DNA of 38,946 nt from an uncultured Thiodictyon sp. (GTDB taxonomy: Bacteria; Pseudomonadota; Gammaproteobacteria; Chromatiales; Chromatiaceae): positions 1 to 38,946 of the forward strand of contig CAILVI010000246.1 in the NCBI GenBank assembly GCA_903837595.1, given 5' to 3'. The notes below the pieces were generated by a model. The model worked only from the letters and a program-made list of their open reading frames with translations, ran no database searches and was not told where the DNA came from. Positions 26,045 through 35,359 of this stretch are shown one piece after another. Made by a program: the position numbers and the translations under genes. Numbering within the stretch: position 1 is the stretch's first letter; the number at the start of each line of letters is the position of its first letter.

Positions 26045-28408
26045 TCACGCGCCGTCCCGCATAGTAACGGGGGTTGCGCTGCCCGGTGCGCGAGCACAGA
26101 GGACCGAGCGCAGCGCCGTCGCCGCCACCGGCGTGGACAGGAAGGCCAGCGCGCCGGCGGCCCGACAGGCGTCCGCCTGACCCTGGGTGAGGGCGTCCCC
26201 CATGACCGCGACGGCGGTCCCGCGCTCTTGATTTTCCTTCAAAAGGTACGTAATCGTATCACAGGTATCCGCCACCGACACGCGCGCGGCCAACAGCACC
26301 AGCACACAGGTGCCGGGTTCCTCTTGCAAGGTTTCCAGGGCCTCGTCCAGGTCCACCGCGCTCTGCACCGCGAGTGCCTCGGCGCTGATGAGTCCGGCCA
26401 AGTGGACCAGGCGGTGGACGTCCCGGTCGATGATCAACACCCAATGGCCGGCATCCGGCGCGTTCGCTGCGGTCGGCGCCGCGGCCAGAGCCGGCACGGG
26501 CGCCACCGGCAGCGGCAGAGAGTTAGTCGACACCGATGGCGCGTTGACACCCTCTGGGGCGCACAGGGGCAACAGCAGCGTAAAACTGGCTCCGGCGCCG
26601 GGGGCGCTCTGCACCGCGATGCGCGCCCCCAGGCGGTTGGCCAGTTCGCGGCTGATGGAAAGCCCGAGCCCGGTCCCACCGTAACGACGACGGGTGGAGC
26701 CGTCGGCCTGTTGGAAGGCGCCGAAGATAACCTCCTGCTTGTCTGCGGCGATGCCGATCCCAGTATCGGTGACGGCAATGGCCAGTGGCCTCCCCGGCTC
26801 ACCGCTCCCCGCAAGGCTGAGGGTGACATGGCCCCGGTCGGTGAACTTGATGGCGTTGGTGAGCAGATTCTTGAGGATCTGCCGCAGTTTCTCCCGATCG
26901 GTATCGATGTGGCCCGGGGCCTCAGGATCGACCCGGAGGTGCAATGTGACCGGCTTATCCCCGATCAGCGGCTCGACCAATGCCATAAGCCCCCGCAACA
27001 CCGGGGCCAGCTCCACGCGCTCCAGGTTTATCGGGACGGGGCCGGCCTCGATCAGGGAGCAGTCCAGGATGTCGTCGATCAGGCTCAGCAGATCGGTACC
27101 GGCCGCGTGGATCACCTGCGCCTGATGGCGCTGCGCCTCCGACAAGCCGTCCTGGGCGGTGGCGAGCAGCTTGGAGAGCAGCAGGATAGAGTTGAGCGGG
27201 GTACGCAGCTCGTGGCTCACGTTGGCCAGGAACTCGGACTTGTAACGATTGGAGCGCTCCAGCGCGCGGGTCTGCTCGCGGGCGTCGCGCAGGTGTTCGG
27301 CATGGGTCTGCGCCAGGACCGTGAGTTGCTCGCCGAGCTGCCGAATCTCCCGGGGGCCGCGCCAGAAAAAGCGCAGGGGCAACCCGTCGCGCAGGATCGC
27401 CGTGATGCCATCGGTCAGTTCCTGCCCGAAGCGCGCGGCGCGCTTGGCGATCCAGCGTGCCAGCACCAGGACCACCAGGACCAGGATCAGGACGATCGAG
27501 AGCACCCGCACCATCAGCGCGTTGCGGAACGTCTCGATCGGCGTCGGGTCGACCGCGCGCCCGACCCACAGCGGCTGGCCGTCTTCGCTGGCGAACATGG
27601 GGACCCACAGGAACTGCGCCCCGCCCGGCCCCGTCCACAGGGCAAGGGTACGCTGGCTGAATATCTTCTCAAGCCCGGGGAAAGCCGCAAAGGCCTCGGG
27701 CCCGCCCCCGACCGGTTGGCCCGGGCGCAGATAGCTACCGTCCTGGTTGACCCAGACGGTGTCGCGGTAGAACTGGGCCAGACCGCCGACGTCGATCCCC
27801 ATGACCACCGCCCCCCGGGGCTGCCCCGCGCCACCTCCGATCGGACTCACCAGACTCAAGGTCATGAACCGACGCGGATCGGCGGCACCGGCCGCCGGGT
27901 CAACCCGGATGCGGCTGACCAACACCGCACCGGGGTTCAAAGCGAGCCCCGCCGCGACGAACTCGGCGCTCGGGGTCAGCGGCGGCGCGATGGGCGGTCG
28001 CTCCGGTGGCCGCCAGTCCAGCGTACGTGGGTCACGGGCCAGCCAATACCGCGTCTCACCCTGATCGTCGAGGAACAGGATCTGGATGATGTCGCGTTGC
28101 TCGCCCAAGGACTGATTGACCCAGCCGAGGTAGCGGCTGCGCGCCTCCGCGATCGGCTCCCGATCCACCGGGGCACCGACGATCGCCGCGGCCTCCGGCA
28201 GCTTCGCCAGCAGCCGGATCATCTCATGACAGCTCGCCAGGTGCTGATCCAGGTCGCGAAAGTCCGCCCGCAGGTTGAGCAGGTAGGCGCGCTGATAGAA
28301 GAGCGCGGTGCGCTCCATGACTAGCGGCAGGTCGATGGCCACCGCCAACAACAGGGGCGTGAGCCCGAACACCAGCAGAAAGACCAGGATGTGCGTGCGC
28401 AGCTTCAC
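26045..28408 (-). CDS. Membrane hybrid histidine kinase with degenerate receiver
   Basis: A ~787-residue sensor kinase. It has TM1 (LRTHILVFLLVFGLTPLLL), a ~270-residue periplasmic Cache-like sensor, TM2 (VLSIVLILVLVVLVLA), a coiled coil, HisKA with phospho-His in FLANVSHELRTP (His399) and an HATPase with NAIKF, DTGIGI and GTGLGLSI. The C-terminal REC-like domain (about 650-780) lacks a phosphoacceptor Asp; LVLLAARVSVAD has A/R at the expected place. I prefer the GTG at 28408 (VKLRTHIL), where membrane-kinase similarity starts; a TTG at 28447 would add 13 residues. Neither has a good ribosome-binding site. bcp ends 45 nt upstream and the response regulator follows after 9 nt. Confidence 0.9.
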   Translation of the reverse strand: MKLRTHILVFLLVFGLTPLLLAVAIDLPLVMERTALFYQRAYLLNLRADFRDLDQHLASCHEMIRLLAKLPEAAAIVGAPVDREPIAEARSRYLGWVNQSLGEQRDIIQILFLDDQGETRYWLARDPRTLDWRPPERPPIAPPLTPSAEFVAAGLALNPGAVLVSRIRVDPAAGAADPRRFMTLSLVSPIGGGAGQPRGAVVMGIDVGGLAQFYRDTVWVNQDGSYLRPGQPVGGGPEAFAAFPGLEKIFSQRTLALWTGPGGAQFLWVPMFASEDGQPLWVGRAVDPTPIETFRNALMVRVLSIVLILVLVVLVLARWIAKRAARFGQELTDGITAILRDGLPLRFFWRGPREIRQLGEQLTVLAQTHAEHLRDAREQTRALERSNRYKSEFLANVSHELRTPLNSILLLSKLLATAQDGLSEAQRHQAQVIHAAGTDLLSLIDDILDCSLIEAGPVPINLERVELAPVLRGLMALVEPLIGDKPVTLHLRVDPEAPGHIDTDREKLRQILKNLLTNAIKFTDRGHVTLSLAGSGEPGRPLAIAVTDTGIGIAADKQEVIFGAFQQADGSTRRRYGGTGLGLSISRELANRLGARIAVQSAPGAGASFTLLLPLCAPEGVNAPSVSTNSLPLPVAPVPALAAAPTAANAPDAGHWVLIIDRDVHRLVHLAGLISAEALAVQSAVDLDEALETLQEEPGTCVLVLLAARVSVADTCDTITYLLKENQERGTAVAVMGDALTQGQADACRAAGALAFLSTPVAATALRSVLCARAPGSATPVTMRDGA

Positions 28409-28453
28409 GTCGGTGGGGGCGCGCAGCCGCGCACAGCGGCTGCGCAACCGCAG

Positions 28454-28918
28454 CTACAACATCTGCACCAGACCCAGGACCTGAACGGCATGGCCCTTGG
28501 GCTTCACGTCCGCCAGGGCGTGTCGGATCAGGCCCTGCTTGTCGATCACGAAGGTGGAGCGCACGATGCCCATGCGCTTCTCACCATGGGCCTCCTTTTC
28601 CTGCCAGACACCATAGGCCTCACAGACCTCACCGTCGGGATCGGCCAGCAGGCGCAGGCTGAGCCCGTGCTTGTCCCGGAAGGCCCCGTGGCTGACGCAG
28701 GTATCGCGACTGATCCCCAACACCTCGGTATCCGCCGCCTCAAACTCCGCCTGATGGTCGCTGAAATCCAGCGCCTCCATGGTGCAGCCCGGGGTGTCGT
28801 CCTTGGGATAGAAATAGATGACCAGGTTACGCTGCCCGATCAGGGTGGCCAGATTGACCCGCTCCATGTCGGCGTCGGGCAATGAAAAGACGGGTGCCTT
28901 GTCGCCAGGCTGAAGCAT
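28454..28918 (-). CDS. bcp: Peroxiredoxin, BCP/PrxQ type
   Basis: The 154-residue thiol peroxidase reduces H2O2 and organic hydroperoxides with thioredoxin or similar donors. The peroxidatic site is YPKDDTPGCTMEA with Cys45. The usual BCP resolving Cys five residues later is Leu50. Other cysteines are Cys75 (RDTCVSHGAF) and one in EVCEAYGV; one of these may resolve the sulfenate. The end is shorter than the ~156-160 family norm. It lies directly upstream of the kinase gene and shares its strand, which suggests an oxidative or sulfur-stress operon. Confidence 0.93.
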   Translation of the reverse strand: MLQPGDKAPVFSLPDADMERVNLATLIGQRNLVIYFYPKDDTPGCTMEALDFSDHQAEFEAADTEVLGISRDTCVSHGAFRDKHGLSLRLLADPDGEVCEAYGVWQEKEAHGEKRMGIVRSTFVIDKQGLIRHALADVKPKGHAVQVLGLVQML

Positions 28919-29208
28919 CGGGTGTCGCTCCGGTGTAAGGGGGTAGCTGCTCAGGGAATGTAGGCAGCCCCGGGGTTGTCGTCAACCGGGCGCACCGCAG
29001 GGCCTTCCAGGAGTCGCCGCGCCCCCAGGTGCTCGCCGAGAACCTGTCGTTGCGTATTCGCAACGTTGCCCTGCGTTGCCCACTGTTACAGTGTTAGCGC
29101 ACGCTGAAATGACCGCCTGGCATCGTTCTGATCGCGTTGAGCGCCTGCAACGACCATGGCCACTCGCCTCGCGGGCGGCCACGCGGTCCATCCAAGCAGC
29201 AAGCCCTT
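28919..29208. other. Intergenic region between bcp and the DUF4332 gene
   Basis: No gene was recognised. It holds the 5' region of the minus-strand bcp operon. A small palindrome GTTGCG-TATT-CGCAAC lies at 29049-29064. A plus-strand terminator follows at 29209, so an unannotated plus-strand transcript could lie here. Confidence 0.4.
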
Positions 29209-29252
29209 AGACCGTCACGGCAGTTAGACTCCTGTCGTCGCGGTCTTTTTTT
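29209..29252 (+). terminator. Rho-independent terminator without an assigned gene
   Basis: Arms 29209-29223 and 29232-29246 pair at 12 of 15 positions and are followed by a run of seven Ts (29246-29252). It points along the plus strand, yet both flanking genes are on the minus strand. It is the best candidate in the window for the 3' end of a small RNA starting somewhere in 29050-29200. Confidence 0.5.
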
Positions 29253-29294
29253 CGGCGCGCCGGGCGTGCCTCGGCACCCCGACGGCCCGCGCCG

Positions 29295-29702
29295 TCAGTA
29301 GGAGAGAATAGGCGGCAGGGCCTTGGCCTGGGCGATCCAGTTCTGGACCATGGACTGGGTCGGCGGCTTGGTGGTGAGCTTGTCGCGCTCGTTGGTCTCG
29401 TTGATCTTGGCAAACAGCTGGTCGGCGCGGCGGCTGGCCAGTTCCTTCACCGTGACGACCCCGGCAATCTCCAGCAGGTCCGAGTAAACACCGGAGATCC
29501 CGCGCACGCGCGCCAGGTCGGAGCGATTAGCGAGATGGAGGATATCGGCGTTCTCGCAGCCGCAGAGGCGGGCCAACTCCTTGCGGAGGGCGGGCGTGGC
29601 GGCGGCCTTGATCAACTGCACGTTATCCCGGATACCCCGCTGCGCCAGTGTGTCGACGACCTCGTCGGTAGCGCCCTCAAGGTCGCTGATGGGGATCGTC
29701 AT
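29295..29702 (-). CDS. DUF4332 domain protein
   Basis: A 135-residue soluble protein with two helix-hairpin-helix-like repeats: VVDTLAQRGIRDNVQLIKAA and ANRSDLARVRGISGVYSDLLEIAGVVTVKELA. The pattern is that of DUF4332, related to the HhH modules of topoisomerase- or polymerase-beta-type proteins, and may bind DNA or protein. The role is unknown. The ATG at 29702 has GGAGATGACCC upstream. It seems to be a single-gene unit. Confidence 0.8.
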   Translation of the reverse strand: MTIPISDLEGATDEVVDTLAQRGIRDNVQLIKAAATPALRKELARLCGCENADILHLANRSDLARVRGISGVYSDLLEIAGVVTVKELASRRADQLFAKINETNERDKLTTKPPTQSMVQNWIAQAKALPPILSY

Positions 29703-29819
29703 GGGTCATCTCCGGGTGGGCTCAAGTGGGATGGTCGAATCGCGCAGGGTAAACGCATCCCAGGCTTCAATTCACTACTGGCATGATAGGCCAAGACCGG
29801 GCACGGAAGCGAGGCGGCA

Positions 29820-30878
29820 TCATGCCCGGCGCTCCAGGTCGGCGCACCGCCCGCGCAAGGCGTCGAGTTCCTGCTGCTGGCGTTTGAACGCCTTGAGCAG
29901 CCCGGGCAACTGGGCCAGGGCCGCCAACTCGCGCAGCGTGTCCTTGAGCGGCCGGGCCGGAGTACCGAACACCGCGGCGCCCGGCGGCACCTCCTTGGTC
30001 ACCCCAGACTGGCCGCCCAGACGTGCCCCCGCCCCCACCTCGACATGGTCCGAGACCGCCACCTGACCGCCGATCACCGCGCCGGCACCCACCCGGCTGC
30101 TCCCCGCCACCCCGGACTGACCGGCCATGATCACATGCGCACCGATGTCGGTGTTGTGGGCGATCTGCACCAGGTTGTCGATCTTGGCCCCCCGGCGGAT
30201 ACGGGTCTCGCCCAGGGTCGCCCGATCCACACAGCAGTTGCAGCCGATATCCACGTCGTCCTCGATCACCACCCGCCCGAGCTGCGGGACCTTGCGATGG
30301 GCGTGCCCATCCCAGTGAAAACCGAAGCCGTCCCCACCAATCACCGTCCCGGAGTGGACGATGCAGCGATCACCCACACTGGTGTCACGGTGCAGCGTGG
30401 CGTTGGCCTCGATCACGGAATCCACCCCCAGGGTCACCCCGGGTCCCAGGTAGACACCCGGACCGACGGTGCAGCGCGCCCCCACCCGGACCCCGTCGGC
30501 GAGCACCGCACAGGCCCCCACCGCGACCCCCGGTCCGAGCACCGCCCCCGGATCGATCACCGCACTCGGATGGATGCCCTGGATCTCCGAGGTCGGCCGA
30601 AAGGACTCCGCCAGCAGGAAGAAGCTGGTGCGCGGCTCCGCCACCCGGATCAGCAGCGGTCCGGCCACCGCCGGAAAGCTGTTGTGGACCAGCACCGCGG
30701 CCGCACCCGAGTGCCGCACGGCGGGTATCTGATCCGTTCCCTCGGCGAAGCACAGATCGGTATCACTAGCCAGTTGCAGGGTGTTGACCCCGTGGAATTC
30801 GGGGGACGCCAGGGCAGTGCGCAAGGCGGGCACCGGGATGTCGAGCCGCGCGCACAGTTGAGGAAGATCGTAGACCAT
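29820..30878 (-). CDS. lpxD: UDP-3-O-acylglucosamine N-acyltransferase
   Basis: The 352-residue enzyme N-acylates UDP-3-O-acylglucosamine in lipid A synthesis. An N-terminal uridine-binding domain (about 1-105) precedes a left-handed beta-helix of hexapeptide repeats (about 110-320). The conserved [11 protein letters not shown] and the catalytic-His segment [12 protein letters not shown] are present. A C-terminal helical tail follows. The gene is alone, not in the usual bamA-lpxD-fabZ-lpxA cluster, so it may be a second, divergent copy. GGAG about 6 nt before the ATG at 30878 supports the start. Confidence 0.92.
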   Translation of the reverse strand: MVYDLPQLCARLDIPVPALRTALASPEFHGVNTLQLASDTDLCFAEGTDQIPAVRHSGAAAVLVHNSFPAVAGPLLIRVAEPRTSFFLLAESFRPTSEIQGIHPSAVIDPGAVLGPGVAVGACAVLADGVRVGARCTVGPGVYLGPGVTLGVDSVIEANATLHRDTSVGDRCIVHSGTVIGGDGFGFHWDGHAHRKVPQLGRVVIEDDVDIGCNCCVDRATLGETRIRRGAKIDNLVQIAHNTDIGAHVIMAGQSGVAGSSRVGAGAVIGGQVAVSDHVEVGAGARLGGQSGVTKEVPPGAAVFGTPARPLKDTLRELAALAQLPGLLKAFKRQQQELDALRGRCADLERRA

Positions 30879-31052
30879 GGAAACTCCAGTGAGGGGGGGG
30901 CCGCACGTCGATGGTCAGGAAATGGGGGCGTGGACAGCCAATAGGTACAGGATCGCACAAGTGGAGCGGCGACGCCTCGGCGCTTTCCCCGGTTGTGACC
31001 CACGCCGCTCGTGACCACATCACCCTCGCTTGGTCCCAAGTCCGGGAATTGC

Positions 31053-31180
31053 TCACGCCAAGGCGCCAAGCTCACCAAGAACAAATCGGGTAGATTCAGC
31101 CTCCAGATAACCCGCCGGGGGACTGGCCCCGCGCCGATGACGGACTGAAAAACCTTGGCCCGCTTGGCGCCTTGACGTGA
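31053..31180. repeat. ~128-bp MITE-like element with CAAGGCGCCAAGC inverted ends
   Basis: A perfect 13-bp inverted pair (31059-31071 and 31162-31174) extends to about 25-30 bp with mismatches, including TCACG on the outer side. The interior is non-coding. GGCGCCAAGG-type repeats are widespread in bacteria. It occupies most of the 350-bp gap between lpxD and the GST gene. Confidence 0.6.
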
Positions 31181-31229
31181 TCACTGCTCTTTGTTAGGTT
31201 GATCGAACTCGCGCTCACGGAGTCCCACC

Positions 31230-31847
31230 ATGCAACTGTTCTACAGCACGACCTCACCCTATGTACGCAAGGTCCGCGTGACCATGATTGAAAAGGGCCT
31301 GGCGGGACACATCGACCTGCGACTGGCCAATGCCCATGGTGTGGATGAGGCGCTGCGTGCGGCCAACCCGCTGAGCCGCATCCCCACCCTGATCCTGGAC
31401 GACGGCAGCGCGCTCTACGACAGCCCGGTGATCTGCGCCTGGCTCGACGCCCATGGCGAAGGACCTGAGCTGATCCCCCCGGCCGGCGCCGAACACTGGG
31501 CGGTGCGGCGCACCGAGGCCCTGGCGGATGGGATGCTGGACGACGCCGTGGCGGTGGTGATGGAACGCCGCCGGGCCATGGCCCAAGAAGACCCGGTGCT
31601 TCAGACCGGCCGGATCGAGGCCCTACAGCGCGCCTGCGCCCGCCTGGAGAGCGATCTTCCCACCCTGCCCGGCGCACTGACCCTCGGCCACATCGCCGCC
31701 GGCTGCGCGCTGGGGTATCTCGGCTTCCGCCTGCCGGAGATCGACTGGCGCAGTGCCCACCCGCGGCTCGCCGGCTGGTACCAGAGCTTCGCTGAACGGC
31801 CGGCGATGGTTGAGACGGTGCCGGTAGACCCGCCGCACCAGCCTTAG
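31230..31847 (+). CDS. Glutathione S-transferase family protein
   Basis: A 205-residue protein with an N-terminal thioredoxin-like domain (about 1-78), containing MQLFYSTTSPYVRKVRV, NPLSRIPTLILDDG with the cis-Pro, and LYDSPVICAWLDA carrying the Ser for glutathione binding. The all-helical C-terminal domain (about 88-195) ends with HPRLAGWYQSFAERPAM. The active-site Ser/Tyr position reads STTSPY. Substrate unknown. CGGAG upstream supports the ATG at 31230. It converges with and overlaps the minus-strand antitoxin fragment by 4 nt. Confidence 0.92.
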   Translation: MQLFYSTTSPYVRKVRVTMIEKGLAGHIDLRLANAHGVDEALRAANPLSRIPTLILDDGSALYDSPVICAWLDAHGEGPELIPPAGAEHWAVRRTEALADGMLDDAVAVVMERRRAMAQEDPVLQTGRIEALQRACARLESDLPTLPGALTLGHIAAGCALGYLGFRLPEIDWRSAHPRLAGWYQSFAERPAMVETVPVDPPHQP

Positions 31848-32026
31848 ACCGCGTCGAAAACGCTCGGCTCGGAAAACAGTCGCTCCAGGCGCGACAGGGG
31901 TCGCGGCGGCGCATCAAGGGCCGACATGAAGGCCTCCCAATGTTCGGCATCCAGACCAAAGAGGCGCCGATCGGCCAGGGTTTGCTCCGTGCGGGATAGG
32001 GTGTTCTCGGAGACGAATAGTGTCAT
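31844..32026 (-). CDS. Orphan C-terminal part of a DUF1778-type antitoxin
   Basis: The 60-residue frame (TLADRRLFGLDAEHWEAF, then ALDAPPRPLSRLERLF, then EPSVFD) matches the toxin-neutralising C-terminal half of DUF1778/TacA antitoxins. The N-terminal ribbon-helix-helix half is absent, replaced by about 14 unrelated residues. Its ATG overlaps the methyltransferase stop (ATGA at 32023-32026), so it may be translated by coupling. There is no GNAT toxin next to it. It is either a decaying fragment or a domesticated antitoxin domain. Confidence 0.65.
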   Translation of the reverse strand: MTLFVSENTLSRTEQTLADRRLFGLDAEHWEAFMSALDAPPRPLSRLERLFSEPSVFDAV

Positions 32027-32616
32027 GGCGCGCGCTCCGCCATCCCCACCGTGTAATGGGCGCCCTGCTTGAGTTTGTCGTAGTTCCCAAATACCTCCTT
32101 CAGATTACGCTTCATGAATTCGCGCAGGCCGCTGATGGTGACGACATAGAGCCGGCCGCCGGGCCGCAGCCGGTCGCGGGCGTCGTGCAGCAGGATCGAC
32201 AAGAGCTCCTTGCCGACCTTGGCGGGGATATTGCTCGCGATCAGGTCGAAGCGCCGCTCGAGCGGTATCTGGTCGAAGCCGTTGCTGAGCAGCGCCCGGG
32301 CGTTGTCGAGCCGGTTGCGCCGGGCGTTGCGCTCGGCACAGTCCACGGCCACGAAGTCCTTGTCGACCATCAGCGTCTGCCCCTGCGGCGCCAGGGCGGC
32401 GAGCGCGAGCCCGATGGCGCCGTAGCCGCAGCCCAGATCCAGGCAGTCGGCGGCCGGCGCGACATCAAGGTGCGCCAGCAGCAGGCGGGTGCCCTCGTCG
32501 ATCTCGCGCGGGGAAAACAGCCCCCAGGTGGTCTCGATACTGAGCGTGCAGCCGGCGAGTTCGGCCGCGAAGCGGATCGGCTCGCGCAGACGGTCCACTT
32601 GATCCTTGGTGAGCAT
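32023..32616 (-). CDS. Class I SAM-dependent methyltransferase, RsmC/MTS type
   Basis: A 197-residue single-domain methyltransferase. The SAM-binding motif is CLDLGCGYGAIGLALA (about 58-73). The acidic loop after strand 2 is MVDKDFVAVDCAERNARRN. The RsmC-family NPPFH motif IV is replaced by SNIPAK (about 127-132), a variant also known in distant members. It ends GAHYTVGMAERAP. The likely substrate is a nucleic-acid or small-molecule amine, but the changed motif IV argues against standard m2G chemistry. It is upstream of and coupled to the antitoxin fragment. Confidence 0.87.
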   Translation of the reverse strand: MLTKDQVDRLREPIRFAAELAGCTLSIETTWGLFSPREIDEGTRLLLAHLDVAPAADCLDLGCGYGAIGLALAALAPQGQTLMVDKDFVAVDCAERNARRNRLDNARALLSNGFDQIPLERRFDLIASNIPAKVGKELLSILLHDARDRLRPGGRLYVVTISGLREFMKRNLKEVFGNYDKLKQGAHYTVGMAERAP

Positions 32617-32702
32617 GGGAAGGCGACCTGTGAAGTTCGGGCAGGCCCATCGCGGGGCCAGGGACCGGGTATTCTAGCCGTTGATTCGGGTACACTCACC
32701 CG

Positions 32703-33866
32703 ATGACCAATCCTGCCGGCAGACTGCGCATCCAACTCCACCCGGGTGGGGTCGGCATCACCTCGACCCGGCCGGTGCAGGCGGCCCGATTGCTGGTGGG
32801 CCGCGACACCGCGCAAACGCTGCGCCTGCTGCCGGCCCTGTTCAGCGTCTGTGCGTCCGCCCAGGCGACAGCCGCCGTGACGGCCATCGAACAGGCGCTG
32901 GGGCTGACCACCAACCCCAACGTGGCGGCACGGCGTCGGCAGCTGGTGGCGGCGGAGACGGTGCGCGAGCACCTGTGGCGTATCCTGCTCGACTGGCCGT
33001 GCTCTTTAAGCGAGCCCCCGGACACCCCCACGATGGCGGCGGCGATGGCTGCTGACGGCGCCTGGCGGGCGACCCTCACCGCGGGGTGCGATTTGTTCGT
33101 CCCCGGGGCTGATGCCGGCACCGCACCGAGCACCGATCCGGCACGCCTGGAACTGGCGAACCTCAGCGCCCGGCAGGTCTTCGGTCTGACCCCGAACACC
33201 TGGCTCACGCAAGTCGATGCACTGCCCGCCCTGCTCACCTGGGCCGGGGGCACGCAGACGGCCGCGGCGCGGCTGGTGCGGCGAGTCCTGGCCGCGGATT
33301 GGGCCGGACTCGGGCGCTCGGCGGTCAGCGCCCTGCCCGAACTGCCCGCGCCGGACCTGGATCGGCACCTGGCCGGTGCGCAGCCGACGGTGGACGCCTT
33401 CGTGGCCAAGCCTACCTGGGACGGGGCGCCACGCGAGACCAGCGCACTCACCCGGCAGCTGGACTGGCCACTGGTCCAGGACCTGACCGGACACTTTGGC
33501 AACGGACTCCTGCCGCGCCTCGTGGCCCAACTCACCGAGGTCGCGCGGGGGCTCACCGCGACCTACGCCGTGACCGGGACGCCGTGCCCCCCGCCACCAG
33601 GGCTCAGTGTTGGCGTGGGACTGGCCCAGGTCCAGGCCGCCCGCGGGCTGCTGGTCCATCGGGTGCGCCTCGCCGGCGAGCACATCGCCGAGTACCGCAT
33701 CCTGGCCCCGACCGAATGGAACTTTCACCCCAGCGGGGTGGTGGCGGCAGGGCTTGCCGGGATCATGGAGCACACCGCCGCGGCCACCCTGGAGCCCCTG
33801 GCGCGCCTGTTCATCACCGCCGTCGACCCCTGCGTCGACTTCGACCTCATTTCAGATCACTCGTAG
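32703..33866 (+). CDS. hupK: HupK-like hydrogenase maturation protein (large-subunit paralogue)
   Basis: A 387-residue protein related to the [NiFe]-hydrogenase large subunit but without its active-site cysteines. The N-terminal motif RxCGxC position reads LFSVCASA. The C-terminal DPCxxCxxH position reads DPCVDFDLISDHS, leaving one Cys in each. HupK proteins are thought to act as a scaffold when the Fe(CN)2CO group is assembled or handed to the apo-large subunit. It is first in the hyp operon; hypC begins 11 nt downstream. No clear ribosome-binding site precedes the ATG. Confidence 0.8.
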   Translation: MTNPAGRLRIQLHPGGVGITSTRPVQAARLLVGRDTAQTLRLLPALFSVCASAQATAAVTAIEQALGLTTNPNVAARRRQLVAAETVREHLWRILLDWPCSLSEPPDTPTMAAAMAADGAWRATLTAGCDLFVPGADAGTAPSTDPARLELANLSARQVFGLTPNTWLTQVDALPALLTWAGGTQTAAARLVRRVLAADWAGLGRSAVSALPELPAPDLDRHLAGAQPTVDAFVAKPTWDGAPRETSALTRQLDWPLVQDLTGHFGNGLLPRLVAQLTEVARGLTATYAVTGTPCPPPPGLSVGVGLAQVQAARGLLVHRVRLAGEHIAEYRILAPTEWNFHPSGVVAAGLAGIMEHTAAATLEPLARLFITAVDPCVDFDLISDHS

Positions 33867-33877
33867 GATCAGCCGCC

Positions 33878-34146
33878 ATGTGTCTCGCCATCCCCGCCCG
33901 CATTACCGCCATCGACCCGACCGGGGAGACGGCCCGGATCGCCCTGGGGGCCGTCACCAGAGAGTGCTCGCTCGCCCTGATCGAGGACGCCGCCGTGGGT
34001 GACTATGTCCTCGTGCATGTCGGTTATGCCCTGAATCGCATCAGCGAGGAGGAGGCGCAGGAGACCCTGGCGCTGATGCGCGAGGCCGGGGTGCTGGTGG
34101 ACGACGCCGAGCCGGTGCTGATGGACGGCGACCACAGGGCCGGGGC

Positions 34147-34150
<4 letters not shown>
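33878..34150 (+). CDS. hypC: Hydrogenase maturation chaperone HypC
   Basis: A 90-residue OB-fold protein starting MCLAIPARI. The conserved Cys2 binds the Fe(CN)2CO precursor together with HypD and also contacts the large subunit. The GDYVLVHVGYALNRI core is typical. TAGGA lies about 8 nt before the ATG at 33878. The stop overlaps the hypD start (GTGA). The ~10-residue acidic tail after LVDDAEPVL is slightly longer than usual. Confidence 0.95.
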
Positions 34151-35268
<1,118 letters not shown>

Positions 35269-35279
35269 AGAAACTCTCG

Positions 35280-35329
35280 TGACACCGCTGCGCGGTGTCA
35301 CGCATCCAATCTGATCGGCGCTCCGCGCC
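35280..35329 (+). repeat. Two-hairpin module between hypD and hypE
   Basis: TGACACCGC pairs with GCGGTGTCA (35280-35300, 3-nt loop). A GGCGC-TCC-GCGCC hairpin follows at 35317-35329. It is the same arrangement and near-identical first arm as after guaA (19473-19518). Inside the hyp operon it may stabilise or attenuate the message before hypE. Confidence 0.7.
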
Positions 35330-35359
35330 CGAGCGCCACGAATGAGATCACGAACCCCA

